64,000 nt of DNA from contig CALUIZ010000011.1 of the NCBI GenBank assembly GCA_944320815.1, forward strand, positions 1 to 64,000. The letters are read 5' to 3'. Positions 41,991 through 52,673 of this stretch are shown here, piece after piece (position 1 is the stretch's first letter; each line of letters starts with the position of its first letter). The position numbers were made by a program, and so were the translations under genes. This DNA comes from an uncultured Phocaeicola sp. (GTDB lineage: Bacteria > Bacteroidota > Bacteroidia > Bacteroidales > Bacteroidaceae). The notes below the pieces were generated by a model that was not told the origin of the DNA, made no database searches, and was given only the letters and a program-made list of their open reading frames with translations.

Positions 41991-44900
41991 ATGAAAGAAA
42001 ACATAAAGAAAGTATTGTTGTTGGGGTCCGGCGCATTGAAAATCGGTGAGGCCGGCGAGTTCGACTATTCAGGGTCGCAGGCACTCAAGGCACTCAAGGA
42101 AGAAGGCATTGAGACAGTGCTCATCAACCCTAACATTGCCACTGTGCAGACTTCGGAAGGGGTGGCAGACAAAATTTATTTTCTTCCTGTGACCCCATAC
42201 TTCGTGGAAAAGGTCATTGACAAGGAGCGTCCTGACGGGGTGCTGCTTTCGTTCGGAGGGCAGACGGCATTGAATTGTGGTGTGGCTCTTTATAAAGAGG
42301 GTGTGTTTGAGAAATATGGTACGCGTGTGCTCGGTACGCCTGTGCAGGCCATCATGGATACGGAAGACCGTGAGCTTTTCGTGAAAAAGCTCGATGAAAT
42401 CAGTGTGAAGACTATCAAGAGTGAAGCTTGCGAAAATATCGAACAGGCACGTCGGGCGGCCAATGAACTGGGGTATCCTGTCATTATCCGTGCCGCATAT
42501 GCATTGGGAGGTCTCGGCTCCGGATTCTGCGACAATGAAGAGGAACTGAATATCCTGGCCGAAAAGGCTTTTTCTTTCTCTCCTCAGGTGTTGGTGGAGA
42601 AGAGCCTGAAAGGATGGAAAGAGGTGGAATATGAGGTGGTGCGCGACCGTTTCGACAACTGTATTACAGTATGTAACATGGAAAATTTCGACCCGTTGGG
42701 TATCCACACGGGTGAATCTATCGTTATTGCGCCTAGCCAGACACTGACCAACAGTGAGTATCACAAGCTTCGTGAACTAGCCATCCGTATTATCCGTCAT
42801 ATCGGAATTGTAGGTGAATGTAATGTGCAGTATGCTTTCGATCCTGAATCGGAAGATTACCGTGTGATTGAGGTGAATGCGCGTTTGAGCCGTTCTTCTG
42901 CTTTGGCTTCCAAAGCTACCGGTTATCCGTTGGCATTCGTGGCCGCCAAACTTGGTCTCGGCTACGGACTTTTTGATTTGAAGAATTCGGTGACAAAGAC
43001 TACTTCTGCTTTCTTCGAGCCTGCACTCGACTATGTGGTGTGCAAGATTCCGCGTTGGGATCTTGGCAAGTTCCATGGTGTAGACCGTGAGCTGGGATCC
43101 AGCATGAAGTCGGTGGGCGAGGTGATGGCTATCGGACGTACTTTTGAAGAAGCTATCCAGAAAGGTCTCCGTATGATTGGGCAGGGTATGCACGGTTTTG
43201 TGGAGAACAAGGAACTGGTTATCGCGGATGTCGACAAGGCTTTGCGTGAGCCTACCGACAAGCGTATTTTTGTGATCTCGAAGGCAATGCGTGCCGGATA
43301 TACCGTTGACCAGATTCACGAGCTCACCAAGATTGACAAGTGGTTCCTCTATAAGCTTGAAAACATCATGCAGACTTCGAAAGAATTGCATGAGTGGGGG
43401 AATAATCACATACAGCTTTCCGAACTCCCGAAAGAACTCCTTTACAAGGCGAAACGTCAGGGATTCTCCGATTTTCAGGTGGCCCGTGCCATCGGCTGGC
43501 AGGGTGAGATGGAAGATGGTATCCTGGCTGTGCGCCAATACCGCAAGAGCTTGGGTGTCTTGCCTGTAGTGAAGCAGATTGACACGCTCGCTGCCGAATA
43601 TCCCGCACAGACCAACTATCTGTATCTCACGTATAGTGGGGTTGCCAACGATGTGCATTATTTGGGCGACCACAAGAGTATTGTGGTACTTGGTTCGGGT
43701 GCTTACCGAATAGGTTCATCAGTGGAATTTGACTGGTGTGGTGTACAGGCTTTGAACACCATCCGCAAGGAAGGTTATCGCTCGGTGATGATTAACTATA
43801 ATCCTGAAACCGTATCGACTGACTATGACATGTGTGATCGCCTCTATTTCGACGAACTTACTTTCGAGCGTGTGATGGATATTATTGATCTGGAAAATCC
43901 GCATGGTGTCATTGTGTCGACTGGTGGACAGATTCCGAACAACCTTGCTCTCCGTCTCGATGCGCAGCGTGTGAACATTCTTGGTACTTCGGCAAAGAGC
44001 ATCGACAATGCTGAGGACCGCGACAAGTTCTCCGCCATGCTTGACCGTATTGGAGTGGACCAGCCCGAGTGGAGTGCGCTGACTTCGATGGACGACATCA
44101 ATGAATTCATCCGTAAGGTGGGATTCCCTGTGCTGGTGCGTCCTTCTTATGTGCTTTCAGGTGCGGCCATGAACGTATGTTCCAATCAGGATGAGCTTGA
44201 ACGTTTTCTGCAGCTTGCCGCCAATGTGTCGCAGAAACATCCGGTGGTGGTGAGCCAATTCATCGAACATGCCAAGGAAGTGGAGATGGATGCTGTGGCC
44301 CAGAATGGTGAGATTGTGGCCTATGCCATTTCGGAACATATCGAGTTTGCCGGAGTCCATTCGGGTGATGCTACCATCCAGTTCCCTCCGCAGAAACTTT
44401 ATGTGGAAACCGTGCGCCGCATCAAACGTATCTCCCGTCAGATAGCCAAAGAACTGAACATTTCCGGACCGTTCAACATTCAGTTCCTGGCCCGTGATAA
44501 CGACATTAAAGTGATTGAATGTAATCTTCGCGCCTCTCGTTCCTTCCCGTTCGTAAGTAAGGTGCTCAAGATAAACTTTATCGAGCTCGCCACGAAGGTA
44601 ATGCTTGGTCTGCCGGTGGAAAAGCCGGAAAAGAATCTCTTTGAACTTGATTATGTAGGAATCAAAGCCAGCCAGTTCTCATTCAACCGTCTGCAGAAGG
44701 CCGATCCAGTGCTGGGCGTGGATATGGCATCTACGGGTGAGGTAGGTTGTCTGGGAGACGACACTTCATGTGCCATTCTGAAGGCGATGCTTTCTGTGGG
44801 CTATCGCATTCCGGAAAAGAACATTCTGCTTTCCACGGGTGGAGCCAAGCAGAAAGTGGACATGCTTCAGGCATCACGCGCATTGAAGGCCAAAGGCTAT

Positions 44901-45218
44901 AATCTGTTTGCTACGGGGGGCACTTCGAAGTTCCTTTCTGAAAATGGCATCGAGAATACCCGCGTGTACTGGCCGAGTGAGGAAGGACATCCGCAAGCGT
45001 TGGAGATGCTTCATCAGAAACAGATAGATATGGTGGTGAATATTCCGCGTGACCTTTCTGTGGGTGAACTTACTAACGGGTACAAAATCCGTCGGGCAGC
45101 CATTGACTTGAACATTCCGCTCATTACAAACGCCCGTCTTGCAAGTGCGTTCATCAATGCCTTCTGCTCAATGGGAATTGATGACATTGCCATCAAGAGC
45201 TGGGACGAATACAAATGA
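41991..45218 (+). CDS. carB: carbamoyl-phosphate synthase large subunit
   Basis: 1075 residues from the ATG at 41991; a TTG 12 bases earlier overlaps the carA stop. Two ATP-grasp halves are visible: KVLLLGSGALKIGEAGEFDY with RAAYALGGLGSGF in the first, and SIVVLGSGAYRIGSSVEFDW with RPSYVLSGAAMNV in the second. The C-terminal MGS-like allosteric domain (LLSTGGAKQKVDM, FATGGTSKFL) binds effectors such as UMP or ornithine in known enzymes. Makes carbamoyl phosphate for pyrimidines and arginine. Ends at an intrinsic terminator shared with no other gene. Confidence 0.97.
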   Translation: MKENIKKVLLLGSGALKIGEAGEFDYSGSQALKALKEEGIETVLINPNIATVQTSEGVADKIYFLPVTPYFVEKVIDKERPDGVLLSFGGQTALNCGVALYKEGVFEKYGTRVLGTPVQAIMDTEDRELFVKKLDEISVKTIKSEACENIEQARRAANELGYPVIIRAAYALGGLGSGFCDNEEELNILAEKAFSFSPQVLVEKSLKGWKEVEYEVVRDRFDNCITVCNMENFDPLGIHTGESIVIAPSQTLTNSEYHKLRELAIRIIRHIGIVGECNVQYAFDPESEDYRVIEVNARLSRSSALASKATGYPLAFVAAKLGLGYGLFDLKNSVTKTTSAFFEPALDYVVCKIPRWDLGKFHGVDRELGSSMKSVGEVMAIGRTFEEAIQKGLRMIGQGMHGFVENKELVIADVDKALREPTDKRIFVISKAMRAGYTVDQIHELTKIDKWFLYKLENIMQTSKELHEWGNNHIQLSELPKELLYKAKRQGFSDFQVARAIGWQGEMEDGILAVRQYRKSLGVLPVVKQIDTLAAEYPAQTNYLYLTYSGVANDVHYLGDHKSIVVLGSGAYRIGSSVEFDWCGVQALNTIRKEGYRSVMINYNPETVSTDYDMCDRLYFDELTFERVMDIIDLENPHGVIVSTGGQIPNNLALRLDAQRVNILGTSAKSIDNAEDRDKFSAMLDRIGVDQPEWSALTSMDDINEFIRKVGFPVLVRPSYVLSGAAMNVCSNQDELERFLQLAANVSQKHPVVVSQFIEHAKEVEMDAVAQNGEIVAYAISEHIEFAGVHSGDATIQFPPQKLYVETVRRIKRISRQIAKELNISGPFNIQFLARDNDIKVIECNLRASRSFPFVSKVLKINFIELATKVMLGLPVEKPEKNLFELDYVGIKASQFSFNRLQKADPVLGVDMASTGEVGCLGDDTSCAILKAMLSVGYRIPEKNILLSTGGAKQKVDMLQASRALKAKGYNLFATGGTSKFLSENGIENTRVYWPSEEGHPQALEMLHQKQIDMVVNIPRDLSVGELTNGYKIRRAAIDLNIPLITNARLASAFINAFCSMGIDDIAIKSWDEYK

Positions 45219-45246
45219 TTATCGTCTGAAATCTGGATATAATTTT

Positions 45247-45286
45247 ACCGGGGAACTGCCGTTGGGTGGCTGTTCCCCGGTTTTTT
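45247..45286 (+). terminator. intrinsic terminator of carAB
   Basis: ACCGGGGAAC (45247-45256) pairs with GTTCCCCGGT (45272-45281), with GCC/GGC inside the loop, and the stem is followed by six T. It lies 28 bases past the carB stop. Confidence 0.9.
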
Positions 45287-45333
45287 GATGCCGTTCTGTC
45301 GGCTGCAAAGAGCAACAGATTCCGGTCGCGGCC

Positions 45334-46686
45334 TTAAAGACGTTCTGCCGACAGGAATTCGTCTACATGTTTTGCCGCGTCGCGTCCGCTGGCCATCGCG
45401 CGTACCACGAGAGAGGCCCCATTGGCAGCATCACCGGCCACAAATACATTCGGGGCGAACTTTGGCTGCTGGGGTTTGAGGAAGCCCATGGCCAGAAGAA
45501 CCATGTCAGCCTTGATTGTTTCGGGCTTTCCTACAGGTTCCATCGTTGGGCGTCCATTTCCCGGATTCGGTTTCCACGTTATTTCCTGGATTTCCACTCC
45601 TGTCACCTTCCCGTCTTTGCCGATAAAGCGTAATGTGTTGATGTTCCATCGCCGCACGCACCCTTCTTCATGACTTGATGTGGTTTTGAGTGTGCGTGGC
45701 CATTCAGGCCATGGATGTTGCGGGTCATCAGGACCGATGGGCGGTTTTGGCATGATCTCTATCTGTGTCACGCTTCGGCATCCTTGGCGATGGGCTGTGC
45801 CTATACAGTCACTTCCGGTATCGCCCCCACCGATTACGAGTACATCTTTTCCATGTGCGGTTATACGTTCGTCATGTTTGATTTCTGTCCCTGCCAGCAC
45901 ACGGTTCTGCTGGGCCAGCATGTCGAGAGCGAAATAAATCCCTTTCAGTTCGCGTCCGGGAACGTCAAGGTCGCGTGCCTGCGGTGTACCTGTAGCTATC
46001 ACATAAGCATCGAAGCCGTCGGGCAAGTGCTCTACGTCAATGGTGGTGCCGAACCTGAAATCGATTCCTTCGGCACGAAGCACGTCCATACGCCGGTCGA
46101 TGACAGCCTTGTTCAGCTTGAAATTCGGGATGCCATAACGGAGCAGTCCGCCGGCATCCTCATTCTTGTCGTACACTGTGACGGCATAACCTGACAGATT
46201 CAGGCGATTGGCCGCGACAAGTCCCGCAGGACCGGAACCTATCACGGCCACCTTTTTCCCGTTGCGCTCAGGATGATGTATGCGGACATAATTTTCTTCA
46301 AACGCATGTTCCGTGATTGCGGCTTCGTCTTCACGGTTGGTTGTAGGCTCATGCTCTACAAGATTCAGCACGCACGCTTTCTCACACAGTGCGGGGCATA
46401 CCCGTCCTGTAAATTCGGGGAAATCGTTGGTGGAGCAGAGAAGCCGGTAGGCCAGTTCCCTGTCGCCGCGGTACAGCGCATCGTTCCATTCCGGCGGCTT
46501 GTTGCCCAACGGACATGCCCAATGGCAGAAAGGCACGCCGCAATCCATGCAGCGTGAAGCCTGCTGCCGGCGGTCATTGGAATTGAGTGTCTGTTCCACT
46601 TCGCCGAAATCATGTATCCGGTCGTGCACCGGTCGGTATCCCGCTTCCTTGCGGTGTATTGTAAGAAATGCTTTAGGGTCTCCCAT
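45334..46686 (-). CDS. gltD: glutamate synthase small subunit (NAD(P)H-dependent)
   Basis: 450 residues. The N-terminal iron-sulphur cysteines are in CMDCGVPFCHWACPLGN and CPALCEKACVLN. FAD and NAD(P) dinucleotide motifs are VAVIGSGPAGLVAANRL and VLVIGGGDTGSDCIGTA, and VFVAGDAANGASLVVRAM closes the FAD site. Supplies electrons to GltB. It is 38 bases after gltB in one transcript and convergent with carB. Confidence 0.96.
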   Translation of the reverse strand: MGDPKAFLTIHRKEAGYRPVHDRIHDFGEVEQTLNSNDRRQQASRCMDCGVPFCHWACPLGNKPPEWNDALYRGDRELAYRLLCSTNDFPEFTGRVCPALCEKACVLNLVEHEPTTNREDEAAITEHAFEENYVRIHHPERNGKKVAVIGSGPAGLVAANRLNLSGYAVTVYDKNEDAGGLLRYGIPNFKLNKAVIDRRMDVLRAEGIDFRFGTTIDVEHLPDGFDAYVIATGTPQARDLDVPGRELKGIYFALDMLAQQNRVLAGTEIKHDERITAHGKDVLVIGGGDTGSDCIGTAHRQGCRSVTQIEIMPKPPIGPDDPQHPWPEWPRTLKTTSSHEEGCVRRWNINTLRFIGKDGKVTGVEIQEITWKPNPGNGRPTMEPVGKPETIKADMVLLAMGFLKPQQPKFAPNVFVAGDAANGASLVVRAMASGRDAAKHVDEFLSAERL

Positions 46687-46724
46687 AACTTTGAATGAAT
46701 ATAAGATGAAATTTTTTCAGTGAA

Positions 46725-49700
46725 TCAGTAGTCTCTCTGCATGTCAGCAATCTTTTGTTGAAGTTTCCTTACCTGCTCTTCCTGCAGCACGCGTTTATAT
46801 TCGATAGGCACCACCTGAATGAAGTCCTCCACATAGCGGTTCCACTCGTCAAGCATCTGGCGCGCCAGCTTCGAGCCGGTATAGAGATAATGTTGCCGTA
46901 TCAGTTCGTGCAGCTCTTTGCGGTAAGAACTTTCTTCCACCAGATTGATTTCCACCATGTCCATGTTGCAGAAGTAGTCGAAGTTGTGATGCCTGTCCCA
47001 TACGTAGGCGACACCACCGCTCATTCCGGCCGCAAAGTTTCTGCCGGTTTCCCCCAGCACGACGACGCGTCCGCCGGTCATGTATTCGCAACAATGGTCT
47101 CCTGCTCCTTCCACGACAGCAACAGCTCCGGAGTTGCGCACGGCGAAACGTTCACCCACCTTGCCGTTGACGTACAGTTCGCCCGAAGTCGCTCCATACA
47201 GACCAGTGTTACCGGCAATAGTGTTGTCTTCGGCATTGAAGTTGCTGCGCACCGGAGGCAGAATGGCTATACGTCCGCCGCTAAGTCCTTTCGCAAAGTA
47301 ATCGTTGGCTTCTCCCTCCAGCTTGAAGTTCACTCCCTTTGTGAGGAATGCGCCGAAACTTTGGCCGGCACTGCCTTTGAACTTTATGTTGATTGTAGAG
47401 TCTGGCAGACCATTTTCGCCATACTTTGAGGCAATCACTCCGCCCAGCATTGTGCCCACTGCACGGTCCGTATTCTTGATGGCATAGTCGAGGTTCACCT
47501 CCTTCTGTTCTTCCATGGCACGACGGGCCGAGCCTATTATCTGACGGTCGAGTATGCCTTCCAGTTCATGAGGCTGTCCTGTCGTGTGGCACAATGGACA
47601 TTGCGAATTTTCTTTGAAGAGCAGACGGGTGAAGTCGAGCATCGCTGCCTTGCTGCCTTTTTCGGCCGGCTTGCGTACAATCAGCTCGGTGTGTCCCACA
47701 ATGTCATCAAGTTTCGTATATCCCATTTCGGCCAGATATTCGCGAACTTCCTCCGCGAGAAACGTGAAGTAGTTTGTCAGATACTGATATTTTCCCATGA
47801 AATGCCGGCGGAGTTCCGGATTTTGTGTCGTCACTCCGAGCGGGCATGTGTTCAGGTTGCACTTCCGCATCATGACACAGCCGAGCACAATGAGCAGCAA
47901 TGTGCCGAAGCCGAATTCCTCCGCGCCCAGCAACGACATGAGTATGATGTCGCGCCCGGTTTTCAACTGCCCGTCCACCTGCAGCCGCACATGTCCGCGG
48001 AGACCGTTTCTGACAAGTGTCTGCTGCGTTTCGCTGATACCTATTTCAGGCGGAATGCCGGCAAAGCGCATGCTGGATGCCGGACTTGCACCTGTCCCTC
48101 CTTCCGCACCAGATATGACGATGAGATCCGCTTTGGCTTTCGCCACCCCGGCGGCAATGGTTCCCACACCGCTTTCAGCCACCAGCTTGACGCTTATCAT
48201 CGCCTTCGGATTGACGTTCTTGAGGTCGAAGATGAGCTGTGCCAGGTCTTCTATGGAGTAGATGTCATGGTGTGGCGGCGGTGAAATGAGCGATATTCCG
48301 GGAATGGAATGCCGTGTCTTGGCTATCACTTCATCAACCTTGAATCCTGGAAGCTGGCCTCCTTCACCAGGTTTTGCACCTTGTGCCACCTTGATTTGTA
48401 TTTCTTCGGCATTCACGAGGTATTCGGTTGTCACCCCGAAACGTCCCGAAGCCACCTGCTTTGTTTTGCTTGAGAGTGATATTCCGTCTATCTGTGTGTG
48501 GAAACGTTCGTTGTCCTCGCCGCCTTCTCCCGTGTTCGAACGTGTACCGAGCTTGTTCATGGCCAGGGCGATAGCTTCATGCGCTTCTTTGGAGAGTGCC
48601 CCGAAACTCATTGCTCCTGCCACAAAATGTTTCACTATGGAACTTACCGGCTCTACCTTGTCTATGTCTACAGGTACGGCGGCACGCTTGAAGTCGAGGA
48701 AGTCGCGGATGAAGATGGCATCCTCCTTGTCATCCACAAGTTTCGTGAATTCCTTGTATTTTTTGTAGTCACCCGTTCTTGTGGCAAGTTGGAGCGTTGC
48801 TATGGTTTCCGGATTCCAGGCATGCCGTATTCCGTCCTTACGATAATGGAACTGTCCCTGGTTCGGAAGGAAGTCGGTTTCAGCCTTGCGGACGAATCCC
48901 GCATCGTGCATTGCCACGGCATCTCTGGCTATCGTTTCCAGACCTATTCCCCCGACGGTAGACACTTCTGTGCCGAAATATGCTTTCAGAAGACTCTCTG
49001 AAAGGCCGACAGATTCGAAAATCTTCGCCCCTCTGTATGAACGTATGGTGGAGATGCCCATCTTCGCCATGATTTTGAGCAACGCTTTCTTCACGGCTTT
49101 GATATAGTTCGCTTCGGCAGTTTCATAGTCTTCCTGCACTTTCTGCCGTCTCACGAGGTCATCGAGAATGGCAAACACCATATAAGGGCACAGTGCCGAC
49201 GCTCCGTAGCCAAGCAGAAGGGCAGCGTGCATGGTTTCCTTTATTTCGCCGCTTTCCACGATGAGGGCGGTCTGGACGCGTTTCCCCACAGATATGAGAT
49301 AGTGATGCACGGCACTGACGGCCAGGAGTGACGGTATGGCGGCATGAGTCTCGTCGATGTCGCGGTCGGAAAGGATGATGTAGTTGTAGCCTTCATCCAC
49401 ACATCGGGCGGCTTCCTTGCACAGCGTGTCGAGTGCGGAGCGCAATCCGTCCTCTCCTTTGGCGCATTCGAAAAGCATCGGCAGCTTCACCGTGTTGAAT
49501 CCTTTGTAGCGTATGTTGCAAAGGATGTCGAGCTGGGTGTTGTTCAGTATGGGATGGGGGAGGCGCACCATCTTGCAGTTCGATTCGTCAGGGAGAAGTA
49601 TTCCCGACCCCACTCGCCCTATATATTCCGTGAGCGACATGACGAGGCTTTCGCGGATGGAATCAATGGCAGGGTTGGTCACCTGGGCAAACTGCTGGCG

Positions 49701-51203
49701 GAAGTAGTTGAACAGCGGTTGGGGCCGGTCGCTGAGTACGGCCAGCGGGGTGTCGTTCCCCATTGCTGCCGTAGGTTCCTGCCCGTTCACGCACATTGGG
49801 ATGAGAGTGTTGTCAATGTCTTCTGCTCCATATCCGAACATAAGCTCATGGCGTACAAGGTCCGGTACGGAGTTGTTCACTTTACGTCCGCTTTTCAGCT
49901 TTTCCAGTTGTATGCAGTTGGTGGAGAGCCATTGGCGGTAAGGATGTTCGGCGGCAAGTCGCTCCTTAATTTCGCCGTCGTAGTAGATCTTGCCTTCTTG
50001 GGTGTCGATGAGCAGAATCTTTCCCGGCTGGAGACGCCCTTTCTCGGCCACCTCCGACGGGTCAAAATCCATTACGCCCACTTCCGAGGCCACCACCATC
50101 ATGTCGTTCTTGGTTATAGTGTAGCGCGCAGGGCGCAGTCCGTTGCGGTCGAGCATACCGCCGGCATAGCGTCCGTCACTGAAAAGCAATGCTGCAGGGC
50201 CGTCCCATGGTTCCATAAGGATGGAATGGTATTCATAGAAGGCCTTCAGGTCTTCGGATATGGGATTCTTGTCGTTGAAGCTCTCGGGCACCATCAGGGC
50301 CATGGCATGAGGCAGCGAAAGTCCCGACATCACGAAAAACTCGAATACATTGTCGAGACTGGCCGAGTCGCTCATGCCCGGCTGCACGATAGGAGACAAG
50401 TCCTTGACGTTGCCGAGCACATCGGAACTGAGCACGCTCTCACGTGCCTGCATCCATCCTCGGTTTCCCCGTATGGTATTTATCTCTCCGTTGTGTGCCA
50501 GAAGACGGAAAGGCTGTGCCAGACTCCATGTAGGGAAGGTGTTGGTGGAGAAACGTGAGTGTACCAGCGCAAGACCGCTCGTGAAGTATTTGTTAGTCAG
50601 GTCCGGATAATATTGGCGCAACTGGAGACTGGACAACATGCCTTTATACACTATGTTCTTCGACGAAAGCGAGCACACGTAAAAGTCACTGTCATCAATA
50701 CGACGCTCGATGCGCTTGCGGATGAGATACAGCGTACGTTCGAATTCGGGTACCTTTTCATCAGTGACACCCGTCACGAACAGTTGTTTGATGTCCGGCT
50801 CGCTCGCGAGAGCTGTCTTTCCGAGACATTCGGGCGATGTGGGGACATTGCGCAGGTGCATCAGCGACAGGCCCTCCCGTTCTATTTCCTCAATCATTAC
50901 GCTCAGGATACTCTGTTTCCTTCCTGCATCTTTCGGCAGAAAGACCAGTCCTGTGCCGTACTTCCCTTTTTCCGGAACGGGGATTCCTTGAAGAAGTATA
51001 AACTCGTGGGGTATCTGCAGCATGATGCCTGCGCCGTCGCCGGTTTTGTTGTCGGCACCTTCCGCACCGCGGTGGCGCATGTTTTCGAGTACTTTCAGCG
51101 CGTTGTCAACCAGTTCGTGGCTTTTGTTTCCATGAATGTTGACTACCATTCCGACACCGCACGCGTCATGCTCGTGTTCGGCATTATACAATCCATTTCT
51201 CAT
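46725..51203 (-). CDS. gltB: glutamate synthase large subunit
   Basis: 1492 residues. The amidotransferase Cys15 is in HDACGVGMV, so a 14-residue propeptide is probably removed. The FMN/synthase domain (GAMSFGALSKEAHEAIALAM, GEGGEDNERF) and the 3Fe-4S cluster cysteines (CVMMRKCNLNTCPLGVTTQ) follow, then the GXGXG beta-helix (GLSGGRIAILPP, GMSGGVAYVWD). Makes two glutamates from glutamine and 2-oxoglutarate. With glnN it forms the GS-GOGAT pathway, and both genes lie within this window. Confidence 0.97.
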   Translation of the reverse strand: MRNGLYNAEHEHDACGVGMVVNIHGNKSHELVDNALKVLENMRHRGAEGADNKTGDGAGIMLQIPHEFILLQGIPVPEKGKYGTGLVFLPKDAGRKQSILSVMIEEIEREGLSLMHLRNVPTSPECLGKTALASEPDIKQLFVTGVTDEKVPEFERTLYLIRKRIERRIDDSDFYVCSLSSKNIVYKGMLSSLQLRQYYPDLTNKYFTSGLALVHSRFSTNTFPTWSLAQPFRLLAHNGEINTIRGNRGWMQARESVLSSDVLGNVKDLSPIVQPGMSDSASLDNVFEFFVMSGLSLPHAMALMVPESFNDKNPISEDLKAFYEYHSILMEPWDGPAALLFSDGRYAGGMLDRNGLRPARYTITKNDMMVVASEVGVMDFDPSEVAEKGRLQPGKILLIDTQEGKIYYDGEIKERLAAEHPYRQWLSTNCIQLEKLKSGRKVNNSVPDLVRHELMFGYGAEDIDNTLIPMCVNGQEPTAAMGNDTPLAVLSDRPQPLFNYFRQQFAQVTNPAIDSIRESLVMSLTEYIGRVGSGILLPDESNCKMVRLPHPILNNTQLDILCNIRYKGFNTVKLPMLFECAKGEDGLRSALDTLCKEAARCVDEGYNYIILSDRDIDETHAAIPSLLAVSAVHHYLISVGKRVQTALIVESGEIKETMHAALLLGYGASALCPYMVFAILDDLVRRQKVQEDYETAEANYIKAVKKALLKIMAKMGISTIRSYRGAKIFESVGLSESLLKAYFGTEVSTVGGIGLETIARDAVAMHDAGFVRKAETDFLPNQGQFHYRKDGIRHAWNPETIATLQLATRTGDYKKYKEFTKLVDDKEDAIFIRDFLDFKRAAVPVDIDKVEPVSSIVKHFVAGAMSFGALSKEAHEAIALAMNKLGTRSNTGEGGEDNERFHTQIDGISLSSKTKQVASGRFGVTTEYLVNAEEIQIKVAQGAKPGEGGQLPGFKVDEVIAKTRHSIPGISLISPPPHHDIYSIEDLAQLIFDLKNVNPKAMISVKLVAESGVGTIAAGVAKAKADLIVISGAEGGTGASPASSMRFAGIPPEIGISETQQTLVRNGLRGHVRLQVDGQLKTGRDIILMSLLGAEEFGFGTLLLIVLGCVMMRKCNLNTCPLGVTTQNPELRRHFMGKYQYLTNYFTFLAEEVREYLAEMGYTKLDDIVGHTELIVRKPAEKGSKAAMLDFTRLLFKENSQCPLCHTTGQPHELEGILDRQIIGSARRAMEEQKEVNLDYAIKNTDRAVGTMLGGVIASKYGENGLPDSTINIKFKGSAGQSFGAFLTKGVNFKLEGEANDYFAKGLSGGRIAILPPVRSNFNAEDNTIAGNTGLYGATSGELYVNGKVGERFAVRNSGAVAVVEGAGDHCCEYMTGGRVVVLGETGRNFAAGMSGGVAYVWDRHHNFDYFCNMDMVEINLVEESSYRKELHELIRQHYLYTGSKLARQMLDEWNRYVEDFIQVVPIEYKRVLQEEQVRKLQQKIADMQRDY

Positions 51204-51254
51204 ATTTTATTGCAATTAAATTTCAAATACAACATATTTATATCATATTGATTG

Positions 51255-51262
51255 CAAAAATA
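51255..51262 (-). promoter_or_regulatory. -7 box for gltBD
   Basis: Minus-strand TATTTTTG, exact TAnnTTTG, 51 bases before the gltB start. The rest of 51263-51517 is A+T-rich and no gene or strong structure was seen in it. Confidence 0.5.
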
Positions 51263-51517
51263 TGAAAATACTTTCTTTTTGGATTGCGTTTCAGGTGTAA
51301 AGTGATAATTATTTTGGTATGGTGTTCGGTTGTATTAATGATTGTTTTAAAACCAGTGATTTATTATGTAAAGTGTAAGTAAAATGCTTATTTATTGTTT
51401 CAATATGTAATATACCCTTGTTTTTATAAAAAATAATCATAATAAAAAGATAGAATCCAGTTGCCTGCAGAGTTCTTCAAGGAGTTGACACATTTTGAAT
51501 ACTTCGGGATTAATCCT

Positions 51518-52016
51518 TTATTCTATAATCTGCCAATATCCTTGCTTCCTGCCTCCTATACGTTTCAGTAAGCCAAGCTCTTGAAGGCGGGAAAGATTGT
51601 ACTTTACACCATCCTCTGTAATGTTAGAAAGGCTTTCGCTTATCTCTTTTCGGGTCGCTTCCGGATGTCCTTTTAAGAATGACAGTATAGCTTGCTGTTG
51701 TTCCGTCAGGTTTTGTATGGCCTTTTGGGTAGTTTTCTGGTCGCTTTGGGTAATAGCCCTTTCGGGGTATTCAAACTTGAATGTTGTCCATCAAATCCGC
51801 TTCCTCCATGCGTCCGCTCCGCTTGGCATACTTGCGGAACAAATCAAACGTAGCGTTGTCCAAGTCCTCCGCATTTAGATAAGGCACAGGCACACCTCGC
51901 CATTATCCTTTACGCAGGATGCCGCCTTGTGCATTGGCAAAGCCACGGATCCATTTCTGGTATTCGTCGTACTAAGATTCTTTGAACTCTATGTTTTGGT
52001 ATTCGGTAATCATCAT
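51518..52016 (-). pseudogene. decayed AlbA/divergent-AAA-type ATP-binding regulator
   Basis: The reading starts MMITEYQNIEFKES, hits an in-frame stop at codon 15, then resumes YDEYQKWIRGFANAQGGIL, the N-terminal AlbA_2 (Schlafen-like) pattern. After more stops and a large deletion it has LDNATFDLFRKYAKRSGRME, then a C-terminal winged helix (QQAILSFLKGHPEATRKEIS, YNLSRLQELGLLKRIGG) ending at 51518. Complete relatives are several hundred residues long, so most of the ATPase domain is gone. It is directly adjacent to the frameshifted GIY-YIG gene. Confidence 0.7.
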
Positions 52017-52660
52017 TTAGTCATCCAATGTATAAGTTTCATCATAAATATCTCTTAGGTTCTTGCCTTCATACATCCAATATCCTGTAGGCTGAATGGC
52101 ATGAGTGAGATTGAGCAATTTCTTGGTAATTCCAGTCAATGAATAAACATCACCTTGATACATCACTTTCTTTTCATCAACTACCGATACTTCAATAGAT
52201 GGCTCTTTTACGAATACTAAAATATCACCTTTCTTCATTCCCATCTCAAAATAATTGAGGGGAGGACGCGCGACGAATTGATTTTTTCCGTAGCGGATTT
52301 GTCTTCTGTTGTCAGGTCGTTGTCTATCTCTTCTGTGATTTCTTGTGTCACATCCTCCCGATTAAACAGTTCCAATATTGCCATCGCCTGCTCTGGCTTG
52401 ATTTGGAAGAACTCGCGATTCGCATTAATCCGATTCGGTGCGAATGCCGTGTGTAAGGCTTTTTCAATCTTGGCACAATCTGAAGATTTTACCTTGCAAG
52501 CATATTTACAATCAAAAGGAACAGGGACGCCCGTGCCATAAAGTTCTTTCATTCGGGCATCCAAATTATCCCTTGTGGTCATGCCTATTTTTACCAATCC
52601 AGGCATAGCGGGGTTAGTGAGGACGTAGACGATTCCGTAATTATTTTGTTTATTTGGCAT
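52017..52660 (-). pseudogene. GIY-YIG (T5orf172/MUG113-type) nuclease-like gene, frameshifted
   Basis: The first frame (52660 to 52235) has YGIVYVLTNPAMPGLVKIGM and KIEKALHTAFAPNRINANRE, the GIY-YIG-like T5orf172 domain. The second frame (52244 to 52017) has MGMKKGDILVFVKEPSIEVS and TGYWMYEGKNLRDIYDETY. Adding one base near 52264-52270 would link them as SSRRPPLNYFEMGMKKGD, the junction expected of intact homologues. So the two short frames are halves of one gene of about 215 residues, broken by a single-base loss. A sequencing error or programmed shift cannot be excluded. Confidence 0.65.
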
Positions 52661-52673
52661 AGCAAATCATTTT

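Noticed and set aside
49344..50558. Long plus-strand open frame opposite gltB (404 residues)
   Set aside because: Shadow of gltB; composition and lack of domains fit antisense reading, and no ribosome site or promoter supports it.
52017..52244. Separate 75-residue gene
   Set aside because: It reads as the C-terminal part of the T5orf172 protein, one base out of frame; kept as half of a pseudogene.
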